This document shows, in pieces, positions 7,865-16,875 of a DNA stretch of 64,000 nt. Made by a program: the position numbers and the translations under genes. Position 1 is the first letter of the stretch. Each line of letters opens with the position of its first letter. The stretch is from positions 1 through 64,000 of the forward strand of contig CAMCYR010000005.1 of assembly GCA_945885475.1 (NCBI GenBank). The letters run 5' to 3'. The stretch comes from Chitinophaga pinensis. Lineage in GTDB: Bacteria > Bacteroidota > Bacteroidia > 2-12-FULL-35-15. The notes under the pieces are model-generated. The model was given only the letters and a program-made list of their open reading frames with translations, was not told the origin of the DNA and did no database searches.

Positions 7865-7872
7865 CAAAAGTA
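7865..7872 (-). promoter_or_regulatory. -7 element upstream of ORF6N
   Basis: On the minus strand TACTTTTG fits TAnnTTTG and lies ~30 bp before the ORF6N start at 7834. No TTG is seen at the usual -33 distance; the palindrome at 7894-7910 occupies that zone instead. Confidence 0.45.
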
Positions 7873-7893
7873 ATTTAATTTATAGTTGCCTTC

Positions 7894-7910
7894 TGCTACA
7901 AATTGTAGCA
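7894..7910. promoter_or_regulatory. Palindrome in the ORF6N promoter region
   Basis: TGCTACAA-A-TTGTAGCA, with 8-bp arms around one base, about 22 bp upstream of the ORF6N -7 element. It shares the ACAAwTTGT core with the palindrome at 7628-7650. Candidate operator for the ORF6N product. Confidence 0.45.
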
Positions 7911-8060
7911 TTTGTAAAATGTTTAATTTTTAACCATTGTGTTGTTATCAATAACAAGTTACTATTTGTAATTTAAAGAATGGAACACAGATAACACAGA
8001 TTAATAGGATTAGAAATGATTTTAAATCTTGTTAATATTATTTAAACAATAATAAATTTC

Positions 8061-8086
8061 GCCCTTGTTGGTGTTAGCACCAACAA
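8061..8086. repeat. Palindromic repeat, copy 3
   Basis: The left arm GCCCTTGTTGGTG is identical to copy 1. The loop is TTAG and the right arm CACCAACAA has lost the outer GGGC complement. It sits on the other side of the ORF6N gene from copies 1 and 2. Confidence 0.7.
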
Positions 8087-8186
8087 TAATAAATGCTGTA
8101 GATATCACGCAATTTTTTATACAATGCCTTTTTATTCAAAATAAATACTATTTCTGTGTAAAATATCACATAATGAACACTTATAA

Positions 8187-8348
8187 ATGGAAATAGCATT
8201 ACAATTGCACTACAATTTGGAAAAACAAGCCGAAATTACACCCAATTTGGTGTTCAGAGATTCTTGTTTTCTCGATTTTTTATGACTAGAAGACACCTAT
8301 TCTGAAAAAGACTTAGAACCGGCTATTGTGTTGAATATAAACTTGTAA
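8187..8348 (+). pseudogene. DUF1016 (YhcG/PDDEXK nuclease) remnant
   Basis: Translating from the ATG at 8187 gives LEKQAEITPNLVFRDSCFLD, then FL, a TGA stop, LEDTYSEKDLEPA. This is recognisably the middle of DUF1016/YhcG proteins, which typically read FRDPY-x-LDFLGL-x-DTYSEKDLE. The stop sits where Gly is expected (GGA to TGA). The frame ends 54 codons in, and neither the rest of the C-terminal nuclease domain nor the N-terminal domain is present. It is therefore a decayed fragment. Such genes often travel on accessory islands, like the neighbouring TA and ORF6N genes. Confidence 0.75.
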
Positions 8349-8595
8349 TTTGAAAACTAAACTTTCAATTTACAAGTTTAGTTGTATGTTTGTATAAATA
8401 TAAAGTGATGTTTAATCCATCATAATAATTCTAGCGTATAAAATAAACAAGTCATAGCGTCAATCCACCTTTATCCCCACTGCCGAAGTTGTGCTCATCA
8501 GCGCAGGGCTTAGCGTGGTGCACCAATCTCAACCGACGGATCGATGTGTTATAAATCAGTATTTCAAAATAGGTAAAGTAAAAAAATAAAGAGTA

Positions 8596-9993
8596 ATGAA
8601 ATTTAAGATTATAAGCATATTAATATGCGTCTTTTTTAGCTATGAATTAAATGCGCAGTCCATCACCGGTCGTTTTACGCAACTTGCCATGCAAGAAATT
8701 AAACTAGAAGGCTTCAATGGCTTGAAAACCTATGTTATTTCAAACGCTACTGCTGATGAAAAAGGAAATTTTAAACTATCTTATACGAAGGAAGATTACG
8801 GTGTTGCCTACCTGATATCCGCCGATAAAAAACCTCTGTTAGTATTATTAACTGGGGAGGATGTAGAAATTACTGGCGAAGCATTCAGCGCTGTGGAAAC
8901 GATTCACATAAAAAAAGGAAAAGAAAACCTGTTGTTTGAAAACTATGCCAAGCAACATCCCCGCAGAGAGCAGTCTTTGAGTGCTTGGATTTATTTGGAG
9001 AAAATATATGCCATGGATTCTTTATTTTCTGTGCAAAAAACGGCAGTCAAAAATATTCAATTAGAAAAACAACGCATCAAGGCGGAAGATGCCGCATTCT
9101 TAGCAAATCTACCCAAAGGAACGTATGTCAGTTGGTTCTTGCCCACCCGAAAATTAGTTAGTGATGTTTCTACCGTTGCGCAATACCGACCAGAGGAAAT
9201 ACCTGCAACGATTGCTGCTTTCAGAAAAATGGATTATACCGATCAACGTCTTTATAAAAGTGGCTTGTTCAAAGATGCCATTGAAAGTCATTTCTGGTTG
9301 CTAGAGAATTGCGGTAAACCAATCGATTCGGTATTCATTGAAATGAAGTTTTCCATTGATGCGATGATGGTTTATCTGATCAAAGACGAGAAAAAATTAA
9401 ACGAAATAACCGATTACCTTTTTGATTTATTAGAGCGACACAGTTTATTTCAAGCTTCCGAGTATTTGGCAATAAAAGTATTGAATGAAACAAGTTGCAC
9501 CATCAACAGCGACCTTGCCAAGCAGTTGGAAACGTACCGCACGATGAAAAAAGGAAACCTTGCTCCCGATATTCTTTTTAACAGCGATAAGTTCGCTCCC
9601 ACGTATGATTCTGTATCTTTTCCGAAAAAACTTTCTGAGCTAAAGAGCAAGTATACATTGCTTGTTTTTGGAGCGAGCTGGTGTCCTAAATGCTTGGAGG
9701 AGCTTCCTGCAATTGCAAAACAATATTACAAATGGAAGGCACTAGATGTTGAAGTGGTATTTGTTTCGCTCGATGAAAGTAAAGCGCTTTTTACAAATTT
9801 TGTAAAAATATTTCCCTTTATTTCAGTCTGCGATTATCAAAAATGGAATAGCGATATTGTAAAGAATTATTATGTATTTGCTACACCAACCATGTTTCTG
9901 TTAGATCATAAACGAGAAATTATTCTTCGTCCCAATTCTGCAGAACAGATGGATGCATGGGTAAATTGGAACCTGGAAGCTGGAAAAAAATAA
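8596..9993 (+). CDS. Secreted DUF4369 / TlpA-like thioredoxin-fold protein
   Basis: 465 aa with a signal peptide (MKFKIISILICVFFSYELNA). The first ~110 residues form a beta-rich domain of the DUF4369 type that often precedes thioredoxin domains in Bacteroidota. A helical linker follows to ~330. The C-terminal ~130 residues are a TlpA/ResA-like thioredoxin fold: the redox motif W362-C363-P-K-C366 and the cis-proline region FATPTMFLLD are both present. Expected role: periplasmic thiol-disulfide exchange or redox signalling; the partner is not identifiable. It stands alone, with ~170 bp spacers on the 3' side. Confidence 0.82.
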   Translation: MKFKIISILICVFFSYELNAQSITGRFTQLAMQEIKLEGFNGLKTYVISNATADEKGNFKLSYTKEDYGVAYLISADKKPLLVLLTGEDVEITGEAFSAVETIHIKKGKENLLFENYAKQHPRREQSLSAWIYLEKIYAMDSLFSVQKTAVKNIQLEKQRIKAEDAAFLANLPKGTYVSWFLPTRKLVSDVSTVAQYRPEEIPATIAAFRKMDYTDQRLYKSGLFKDAIESHFWLLENCGKPIDSVFIEMKFSIDAMMVYLIKDEKKLNEITDYLFDLLERHSLFQASEYLAIKVLNETSCTINSDLAKQLETYRTMKKGNLAPDILFNSDKFAPTYDSVSFPKKLSELKSKYTLLVFGASWCPKCLEELPAIAKQYYKWKALDVEVVFVSLDESKALFTNFVKIFPFISVCDYQKWNSDIVKNYYVFATPTMFLLDHKREIILRPNSAEQMDAWVNWNLEAGKK

Positions 9994-10170
9994 ACGTTTG
10001 TCATCTTTGCACCAGTAAATAAAAATAGTGCTGGTAACAAAGTACTGCGCTTTTCTGCACAAGGTATCTGAATAATTTCCTTGCGCTACATGTTCCAGAA
10101 AATGAAAAATAATTTATTCTGAAAAATCTTCTTTATATTTGATTTTTAAACGGTAGTGGTTCATACTTGA

Positions 10171-11706
10171 ATGATGCAATTGTACAAAAATAAAAATTTC
10201 TATTTTCTCCTTTCATTTATTGAAGGCGCTTCCGTAATGGCTGCCGAATTATTAGGTGCAAAAATGCTTGCTCCCTATTTTGGTTCTTCCTTATATGTGT
10301 GGGCGAGTGTATTAGCAATTACGCTGGGAGGTTTGGCGGTTGGCTATTATGTTGGCGGAATTCTTTCTTATAAAAGTAAAAATCCCCTGACCTTATATTA
10401 TGTCATCATCGCTGCAGCGGCATTTACCGTGCTGATGCCTTTTTCTTCTAAAATAATTTTGTGGCTTGTTGGATCACACAGCCTTATTCCTTCGGTGATT
10501 GTTTCGGCATCCTGCATTTTATTTCCACCCGTGTTTATGATGGGAATGGTTTCGCCCTTAATCATCCGGGCAATCACAACAGATGTTGACCAGTCGGGGA
10601 AAGCGGCTGGTGCCATATACGCCATTTCAACGGTTGGTGGAATTCTCGCAACGTTTATGTTTGGTTTTTACATCATTCCTAATTTCGGTTTAACAAAACC
10701 GGCAATCATTACCGGCATCGTTTTAGGATTGATTCCCCTCATCGTTATTATTAAGCAGCAGCAATTAGGAAAAGCAGCAGGTTTTTTTTTGCTTTGTTGT
10801 TGGGCACTTTTTTCTGTCAATTATAATTTCTCCAGCAATATAAAACGCTTGTATACCGCCGAGGGTCTCCTCGGACAAATCATTGTGTTAGATTATCCTC
10901 ACTATAATAAAGATACCGTAATGGATGGGCACAGTCGTTGGTTGTTTGTAAACCGTGTTTCTCAAACCATGTACGATTCGTTGGCCGATGAAACAAAAGG
11001 TGAAGAAAAATATTTCACCTACGTTTACCGTATTTCTGATTACGTAGATTCTTTTCCGAAAACATCCAAAGCATTATTGATCGGATTGGGTGGAGGTAGT
11101 ATCGCAAAAAAACTTTCTGAAAAAGGCTTCGACGTGGAGGTGTGTGAATTGGATCAACGCATCGCAGATGTGGCCCGTAATTATTTTTATCTGAGTGATA
11201 AGGTGAAGATAAATGTGGATGATGGACGACATTTTATCCGGAATTGTAAAAAGAAATACGATGTGATTGTGATGGATATGTTCAGAGGAGAAGATCCACC
11301 CAATCATGTTTTTACCGAAGAGTCGCTCAGCGAATTAAAAGGAATGTTAAATCCGGGCGGAATTGTATTCGTGAATAGTTTAGGTTATTTTGAAGGTAGT
11401 ATCGGTAAATCCATGCGCTCCGTATATAAAACATTTCAGTCGGCCGGTTTTAATGTGGAAGCATTATCAACAGATCCGAACCCTGATCAACGGAATATAT
11501 TATTTTATGCAGCATTGGGAAACATTAAACCGCATCCCGATTTTATCGACGTCAAAAATATAGATTTGAAGGACGCTGTTGTTCTGAAAGATGAATATCC
11601 TGTATTAGATATTTTAAATGCGGAAGCTGCAAAAAGATGGCGCGTGATGGCAATTAATAGTTTTAATACAGATCCGAATCAAAGAGGCTTACCGGTTTTC
11701 GAATAA
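10171..11706 (+). CDS. Fused MFS-like/spermidine synthase-like protein
   Basis: 511 aa. The N-terminal ~210 residues contain several transmembrane segments starting FIEGASVMAAELLGAKMLAPYFGSSLYVW, the usual opening of fused MFS/spermidine-synthase proteins. The C-terminal half is a Rossmann methyltransferase-like SpeE domain: ALLIGLGGGSIAKKL is the nucleotide-binding loop, VCELDQRIADVAR the acidic strand, and YDVIVMDMFRG the following strand. Such proteins are usually annotated from homology and true aminopropyltransferase activity is uncertain. No polyamine gene is nearby. Two tandem ATGs (10171, 10174) are possible starts. TATATTTG at 10134-10141 resembles a -7 element. It ends 4 bp from a convergent gene. 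Confidence 0.8.
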   Translation: MMQLYKNKNFYFLLSFIEGASVMAAELLGAKMLAPYFGSSLYVWASVLAITLGGLAVGYYVGGILSYKSKNPLTLYYVIIAAAAFTVLMPFSSKIILWLVGSHSLIPSVIVSASCILFPPVFMMGMVSPLIIRAITTDVDQSGKAAGAIYAISTVGGILATFMFGFYIIPNFGLTKPAIITGIVLGLIPLIVIIKQQQLGKAAGFFLLCCWALFSVNYNFSSNIKRLYTAEGLLGQIIVLDYPHYNKDTVMDGHSRWLFVNRVSQTMYDSLADETKGEEKYFTYVYRISDYVDSFPKTSKALLIGLGGGSIAKKLSEKGFDVEVCELDQRIADVARNYFYLSDKVKINVDDGRHFIRNCKKKYDVIVMDMFRGEDPPNHVFTEESLSELKGMLNPGGIVFVNSLGYFEGSIGKSMRSVYKTFQSAGFNVEALSTDPNPDQRNILFYAALGNIKPHPDFIDVKNIDLKDAVVLKDEYPVLDILNAEAAKRWRVMAINSFNTDPNQRGLPVFE

Positions 11707-11710
11707 TTGC

Positions 11711-12256
11711 TTATAAACCAAAAACAATTCCAACTCTAAAAATTGGATTTTGATAGGGCGTATAAACCGACTCGGTAAAGTTGTACAATACCATCGCTAC
11801 AATGCCTGCACGGTCACCAATCCGTTGAATGTAACCCGCACCAGCCATTAAGCTGCCAACGTCCACTCTTCTGCGGTAAAAGTCAAAGGCTTCCAAATTA
11901 AGATATTCGTATTCCAGATGTCCGAATAAATAATCGGTAAAGTTATACCTTCCAAAAACTCTTCCTCCGTATACATTTGTTTCAAAATCGTAATATCTAT
12001 CTTTATAACGATAGTATTGATAGGTGACACCAATACCTGCCGATATTTTTTTTGTGAACCGATAACCAACTAATGGAGAGATGTCGGCAAAGGTGACCGT
12101 TCCAAATTGAAGACCTAGATTTCCACCGATAAAAACATTATCCATGAAATTTTTCTTTGGTGCTTGTCTGCGAATCATCGAACTATCCTGAGCAATAGAA
12201 TTCAACGCGCCTATGCTAAAGAGAATAATGCAGGTATTTAATATGACTTTGTTCAT
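11711..12256 (-). CDS. Predicted outer-membrane beta-barrel protein
   Basis: 181 aa from the ATG at 12256, which gives a signal peptide (NKVILNTCIILFSIGALNSIAQ). The 332-aa ORF reaching 12709 runs back through the divergent SDR gene and is not credible upstream. The mature part alternates glycine- and aromatic-rich strands (FIGGNLGLQFGTVTFADISP, FRVGIVFGL at the end) with Tyr/Arg-rich turns and a terminal aromatic strand, as in small 8-stranded barrels of Bacteroidota. No specific family assigned. It is divergent from the SDR gene (64-bp spacer) and convergent with the preceding gene. Confidence 0.7.
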   Translation of the reverse strand: MNKVILNTCIILFSIGALNSIAQDSSMIRRQAPKKNFMDNVFIGGNLGLQFGTVTFADISPLVGYRFTKKISAGIGVTYQYYRYKDRYYDFETNVYGGRVFGRYNFTDYLFGHLEYEYLNLEAFDFYRRRVDVGSLMAGAGYIQRIGDRAGIVAMVLYNFTESVYTPYQNPIFRVGIVFGL

Positions 12257-12320
12257 TTGATGCATATGTAAAGTTAAGGAAAAAATGCTTTTCTTTGAGA
12301 AATATATAAAACGTTTGAAA

Positions 12321-13019
12321 ATGAAAATAGTTGTAACAGGAGCCAGCAGAGGAATCGGATTTGAGCTGGTAAAGCAATTTAGTGCAACTGCCAGCAATAC
12401 AGTTTTTGCTGTTTCACGCAATGTTTCAAAGCTGGAGCAGCTGAAAAAAGAATGTGTAAATGATAACGTGATCAGTATACCCTGCGACCTGAGTATCCCT
12501 GCCGAAGTGGACAGGCTCATCGCTACGCTGAAACAGAAAACTGAAACAATCGACGCTGTGGTAAACAATGCTGGTACACTTGTAAATAAGCCATTTTCAG
12601 AAATTACAACTGCTGATCTAGAGTATGTGTACAATGTCAATGTATTTTCTGTTGTCCGGATGATACAAGGTGTTCTGCCTTTGATGAATGAAAAGGAAAA
12701 GTCACACATCTTAAATATAAGCAGTGTCGGTGGGTTTCAGGGCAGCGCCAAGTTCGCGGGTTTGTCGGCTTACAGTTCAAGTAAAGCGGCATTGGTTTGC
12801 TTAACGGAGTGTTTGGCGGAAGAATTTAAGGATCGGAACATTGCCTTCAACTGCTTGGCTTTAGGAGCTGTTCAGACGGAGATGCTGGAGGAAGCATTTC
12901 CTGGTTATAAAGCACCTGTTTCTGCAAAGGAAATGGCCGTGTATGTCTCTGATTTTTTGCTAAATGCACACCGTGTCATGAATGGCAGAATCATTCCCGT
13001 ATCCTTGAGTACTCCTTAA
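12321..13019 (+). CDS. Short-chain dehydrogenase/reductase
   Basis: 232 aa from ATG 12321. The track's upstream start at 12285 is not needed because the Rossmann fold begins at residue 2. It has the cofactor motif TGASRGIG (6-13), VVNNAGT, NISSVGG with the catalytic serine region, and YSSSKAA (Tyr-x3-Lys). It is a classical SDR using NAD(P)H; the substrate cannot be read from sequence. The 13020-13234 spacer to the next (convergent) gene contains no ORF I would call real. Confidence 0.85.
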   Translation: MKIVVTGASRGIGFELVKQFSATASNTVFAVSRNVSKLEQLKKECVNDNVISIPCDLSIPAEVDRLIATLKQKTETIDAVVNNAGTLVNKPFSEITTADLEYVYNVNVFSVVRMIQGVLPLMNEKEKSHILNISSVGGFQGSAKFAGLSAYSSSKAALVCLTECLAEEFKDRNIAFNCLALGAVQTEMLEEAFPGYKAPVSAKEMAVYVSDFLLNAHRVMNGRIIPVSLSTP

Positions 13020-13234
13020 GCATTCAACTGAATTATTGGATTCTATTTAATTAATAAAAGGTGCTGTTTCAATTATGACATGCGCGATACGCTCCAGTTT
13101 AAATTTAATTAAAATAGACTGAATTTACAGCGCCTCATTGCAAGCTCTGCGATGGAGCAGACACCGCAGCAATCCATAAATGATGATCGTAAGAGAAACG
13201 TACGAGATTGCTACGCCAAGGACTTAAAAAAAAT

Positions 13235-15298
13235 TTATCTCGGATATTCCACTCTTACATGGTATACATTCATTAGCTTTTTCTTGAAGATTTTCTTCAG
13301 TCGGTTGATATCCTTAAATGTAATATCAGAATTCATAAATTGATTCTGCTCAATTTGAGTTGTAATTATATTTTCGACAAGCTGATCAATGCTTTCGTAA
13401 TCATATTTCTTTAAACTTCTTGAGGCGGCTTCAACCGAATCGGCCATCATTAAAACAGCAGTTTCTTTTGAAAAAGGAATCGGTCCGGGGTAGTGGAATT
13501 TCGATTCATCAATTTTTTCTTCTGGAAAAGCATTCTGAAAGGAGCGGTAAAAATATGCTGTAATACTTGTACCATGGTGTGTGCGAATAAAATCAATGAT
13601 CTGCTCCGGAAGGTTATTTCGTTTAGCGATCTCTATTCCTTTGATTACATGCGAAATAATAATGGCGGCACTTTCATCAAAACTCATTTCATCATGCGGG
13701 TTCATTCCATTTGCCTGATTTTCGATAAAATACATCGGCATCTCCATTTTTCCTATGTCGTGGTAGAGTGCGCCCGTTCTTACAAGCAGTGTATTTCCTC
13801 CAATGGCATAGATGGCTTCTTCAGCAAGATTGGCAACTTGCAACGAATGTTGAAATGTACCGGGTGCTCGTGAAGCCAATTCGCGTAATAGTTTTCCATT
13901 TGTATCGGATAATTCGAGAAGTGAAACATCAGAAATAAATCCGAAAAGTTTTTCAAAAACGAAAATCAAGGGATAAGAGAAGAGTGTCAGCAAGGCACTA
14001 ATTCCAAATCCTGCGAAATCCTGCCAGGTAATGGCATCGCTGCCGCCTTCCTGAATAATTGTTATGCCAACATAAGCGATGCTGTACGTTAGGAAAATGA
14101 GTCCGGAAGAAATGAAGATCTGTGAACGGTTGCGCATATTTACAATACTGAAAATAGCAACCATTCCACCCAAGAGTTGGATGAAGGTAAATTCAAAACG
14201 ATCGGGTGCAATAAATGAAACAATTAATACGGTTACCAAATGCACAAATAAGGCGATGCGTGTATCATAAAATGCACGGATAATAATGGGCAATACACAA
14301 AATGGTAAGAGGTAGATATTAAACGATTGTGAACCAGCAGAAAAATGTGCCATCAATACCTGCAAAATAATGAGAATTAAAATGAATGTAATTTTTGCAT
14401 TGTCAAGAAAAATATCTTTTCTGAAAAATCCTAAAAAGGCAATTAATACAAACAGACAAGAGGAAACAATAATTATTTGTCCAAGTAGAATAAATAAATA
14501 ATCACTCGAACTCCCCGATTGTCCTTCGTATTCTGATTTTAAGGACTCAAGTATTTGAAATTTTTTCGCGTCAATGATCTCCCCTTTTGAAATGATACTT
14601 TGTTCTTTTAAAATGATATCTCGTGATGGGGAAATGTCATCGATTGCCTGTTTAAGGATTTTATCGGAAGTCGCTTTGTCATAAAAGATGGTATGCGCGA
14701 TACAATTTTCTACAATCGGTAAAATGAATTTCGGATCAATCCCCGGGTTTTTAACCAGTTGTTGCTCCACATAAGCGTATGCGGAAGTGATGGTATGGAA
14801 GTCGCACAACTCATGTTCCTCCGCTACATTGTTCTCGATAAGATAAATCGAAAAATCGGCGCTTTTGTTTTCAGTTATCGCATTGGGTTCTATAATCCCT
14901 TTCCCATAAATTGAATCAAGAATAGTACGCGCAAAAGCCAGCGTATTTTCTTTCTGACTCTTATTTTTTTTACCGTCCCACCTTGCCTCTAACTCTGATT
15001 TTAATTGTGCCTTTTTTGCGCTTGAAATACCTTGTTCAAATTTAAAATACGGTTTTGAGTTACTGATGATCTCTGATTTTTCTTTCTGAAGCTCTTCCGT
15101 TGACTTTTTTATTGCAAAGTCGAATGGTGCGATTAGATCTTCATGCAGCCATGGTTTTCCTTTTAGATTTTGAAATTCGTATTTGAATTTACCTTGTTTC
15201 GGAAAAATATAAACGATCGTAGCAACCGCAATGCAAAAAAGAATGCCTTTATATATTTCGGGATAGCTGTGGCGAATGAAAGAGATGAATTTTTTCAT
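13235..15298 (-). CDS. pgpH: 7TM HD-domain phosphohydrolase (PgpH-type)
   Basis: 687 aa from the ATG at 15298 (MKKFISFIRHSYPE); the upstream ATG at 15316 is less likely. Layout: one N-terminal TM, an extracytoplasmic 7TMR-HDED-like domain (~40-270), a multi-helix membrane domain (~275-450), and a cytoplasmic HD domain with ALYHDIGKMEMP, HVIKGIEIAKR and IIDFIRTHHGT. PgpH proteins with this architecture hydrolyse cyclic di-AMP. The biochemical role is from the family; nothing local confirms it. Transcribed toward the SDR gene. Confidence 0.82.
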   Translation of the reverse strand: MKKFISFIRHSYPEIYKGILFCIAVATIVYIFPKQGKFKYEFQNLKGKPWLHEDLIAPFDFAIKKSTEELQKEKSEIISNSKPYFKFEQGISSAKKAQLKSELEARWDGKKNKSQKENTLAFARTILDSIYGKGIIEPNAITENKSADFSIYLIENNVAEEHELCDFHTITSAYAYVEQQLVKNPGIDPKFILPIVENCIAHTIFYDKATSDKILKQAIDDISPSRDIILKEQSIISKGEIIDAKKFQILESLKSEYEGQSGSSSDYLFILLGQIIIVSSCLFVLIAFLGFFRKDIFLDNAKITFILILIILQVLMAHFSAGSQSFNIYLLPFCVLPIIIRAFYDTRIALFVHLVTVLIVSFIAPDRFEFTFIQLLGGMVAIFSIVNMRNRSQIFISSGLIFLTYSIAYVGITIIQEGGSDAITWQDFAGFGISALLTLFSYPLIFVFEKLFGFISDVSLLELSDTNGKLLRELASRAPGTFQHSLQVANLAEEAIYAIGGNTLLVRTGALYHDIGKMEMPMYFIENQANGMNPHDEMSFDESAAIIISHVIKGIEIAKRNNLPEQIIDFIRTHHGTSITAYFYRSFQNAFPEEKIDESKFHYPGPIPFSKETAVLMMADSVEAASRSLKKYDYESIDQLVENIITTQIEQNQFMNSDITFKDINRLKKIFKKKLMNVYHVRVEYPR

Positions 15299-15628
15299 AA
15301 TACGATTTAGTACCACGAATTTAATGATTATTTAAGCAGTTAAAGAGCAGGGCGCTTGTGTTTGTTCACAGGTTTATTCACAATTGAAAATTTATTGAAG
15401 CAGCCCAATTTCATTTATGTATAGAAGACTTAAACCTTTTTTTTCTATTTTTTGCATCGCTGAACGGCAAAAAAGAAAAGGATCGCATCCAGCTAAATGC
15501 TGTATCTTTTTGGGCTGCAGCTACTCTTATTCAACCCTTTCAATAAACTTTGTAAAAAGCACGAATAATGCTTAATTTTGTAAAATTATCATAAATAGCT
15601 CTAATCAAACAATTCAATATTTTTCAGT
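15299..15628. other. Intergenic region between divergent pgpH and thiolase genes
   Basis: 330 bp without a gene. It holds the rightward promoter at 15549-15580; no repeat or RNA gene recognised. No clear -7 element for the leftward gene was found. Confidence 0.5.
15549..15580 (+). promoter_or_regulatory. Promoter of the acetyl-CoA acetyltransferase gene
   Basis: TTTG at 15549-15552, a 20-nt spacer, and TAATTTTG at 15573-15580, matching TTTG-N19-20-TAnnTTTG. It leaves a ~42-nt leader before the ATG at 15629. Confidence 0.6.
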
Positions 15629-16807
15629 ATGAAAGAAGTATACATTATATCAGCAGTAAGAACACCCTTAGGAAGTTTTGGCGGAGCATTAGCGGGAATT
15701 TCAGCAACTAAATTGGGCGCAATTGCAATTAAAGGCGCACTTGCTAAAGCAGGTTTGGATGGAAAAGAAGTGCAGGAAGTATATATGGGGAGTGTGTTGC
15801 AGGCAAATTTAGGACAAGCTCCTGCCCGTCAGGCTGCCATGTTTGCCGGATTGCCAACTACCGTTCAATGCACAACAATCAATAAAGTATGTGCATCAGG
15901 TATGAAAGCGATTTCTATCGGAGCGCAAAGTATTATCTGTGGCGATGCAGATGTTGTTGTTGCAGGAGGAATGGAGAACATGAGTCAGGTTCCATTTTAT
16001 TCTGAAAACATGCGTTGGGGAAATAAATATGGAAATGTTACCCTGACAGATGGTTTAGCTAAAGACGGTTTGATAGATGTATACCACAATTATCCAATGG
16101 GTAATGCTTCTGATTTGTGTGCGAAGGAATGTAATATTTCCCGTGAAGAGCAGGATGCATTCGCAATCGAATCGTACAAGCGTTCTCAAGCGGCTTGGGC
16201 TGCAGGGAAATTCAATGATGAAATTGTTCCCGTTGAAATTCCTCAGCGTAAAGGTGATCCAATCATCATGAAAGAAGATGAAGAATATAAAAATGTACGT
16301 TTTGATAAGATCCCTGAATTAAAAGGTGCTTTTTCAAAAGATGGAACTGCAACAGCTGCAAACTCTTCTACCATGAATGACGGTGCTGCAGCGCTTGTTC
16401 TCATGAGCAAGGAAAAAGCGGAACAATTAGGATTGAAACCAATTGCTATATTAAAGGGGTATGCAGATGCTGAACACGCTCCTGAGTGGTTCACAACAGC
16501 GCCTTCTATTGCTGTTCCAAAAGCTGTTGCAAAAGCGGGATTGACATTGGCTGATATTAACTTTTTTGAATTAAACGAAGCGTTTTCTACCGTTGGTATC
16601 GTGAACATGCAAAAAATGAAATTGGATGCGACTAAAGTAAATGTGAATGGCGGAGCGGTTTCATTAGGTCATCCATTAGGTTGTTCCGGAGCGCGAATCG
16701 TTGTTACCTTGATCCATGTTCTGAAACAAAATAATGCAAAATACGGTGCAGCAGGAATTTGCAATGGTGGCGGTGGTGCTAGCGCGGTTGTTGTTGAATT
16801 AGTATAG
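15629..16807 (+). CDS. Acetyl-CoA C-acetyltransferase (thiolase)
   Basis: 392 aa, standard length for thiolase II. The nucleophilic cysteine is C88 in NKVCASGMK, the histidine H348 in GHPLG, and the second cysteine C378 in ICNGGGG. It condenses two acetyl-CoA to acetoacetyl-CoA or runs in reverse. It is a single gene with its own promoter, unlike the second thiolase at 55304, which belongs to phenylacetate degradation. The residues around the active site (QVPFYSENMRWGNKYG) fit the acetoacetyl-CoA thiolase group. Confidence 0.9.
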   Translation: MKEVYIISAVRTPLGSFGGALAGISATKLGAIAIKGALAKAGLDGKEVQEVYMGSVLQANLGQAPARQAAMFAGLPTTVQCTTINKVCASGMKAISIGAQSIICGDADVVVAGGMENMSQVPFYSENMRWGNKYGNVTLTDGLAKDGLIDVYHNYPMGNASDLCAKECNISREEQDAFAIESYKRSQAAWAAGKFNDEIVPVEIPQRKGDPIIMKEDEEYKNVRFDKIPELKGAFSKDGTATAANSSTMNDGAAALVLMSKEKAEQLGLKPIAILKGYADAEHAPEWFTTAPSIAVPKAVAKAGLTLADINFFELNEAFSTVGIVNMQKMKLDATKVNVNGGAVSLGHPLGCSGARIVVTLIHVLKQNNAKYGAAGICNGGGGASAVVVELV

Positions 16808-16813
16808 ATACTA

Positions 16814-16842
16814 GATATGAGATTTGAGAAAGTTCTCATATC
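16814..16842. repeat. Small dyad after the thiolase
   Basis: GATATGAGA and TCTCATATC arms around TTTGAGAAAGT, followed by further TCTCATATCTCAA echoes. It could act as a weak transcript-end structure. It resembles the low-complexity dyads found in other spacers of this window. Confidence 0.45.
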
Positions 16843-16875
16843 TCATATCTCAATTATCAATTCTCAAATCAAAAT

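Larger units (their letters stand above)
7911..8595. other. Gene-free stretch with a nuclease relic and repeats
   Basis: Together with 7835-7910 this is ~760 bp without an intact gene. It holds a CACAGATAACACAGATTAAT copy near 7985, the third GTTGGTG palindrome (8061-8086), and a DUF1016 fragment (8187-8348). Nothing recognisable was seen in 8350-8595 apart from an isolated TATGTTTG (-7-like) near 8386 that lacks a -33 partner. Confidence 0.6.

Noticed and set aside
12257-12709. 150-residue N-terminal extension of the barrel protein gene
   Set aside because: It is antisense to the well-supported SDR gene, and the internal ATG at 12256 begins a proper signal peptide.
13152-13343. 63-aa ORF between the SDR and pgpH genes
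   Set aside because: Its second half is antisense to pgpH and the first half shows no homology or ribosome-binding site.
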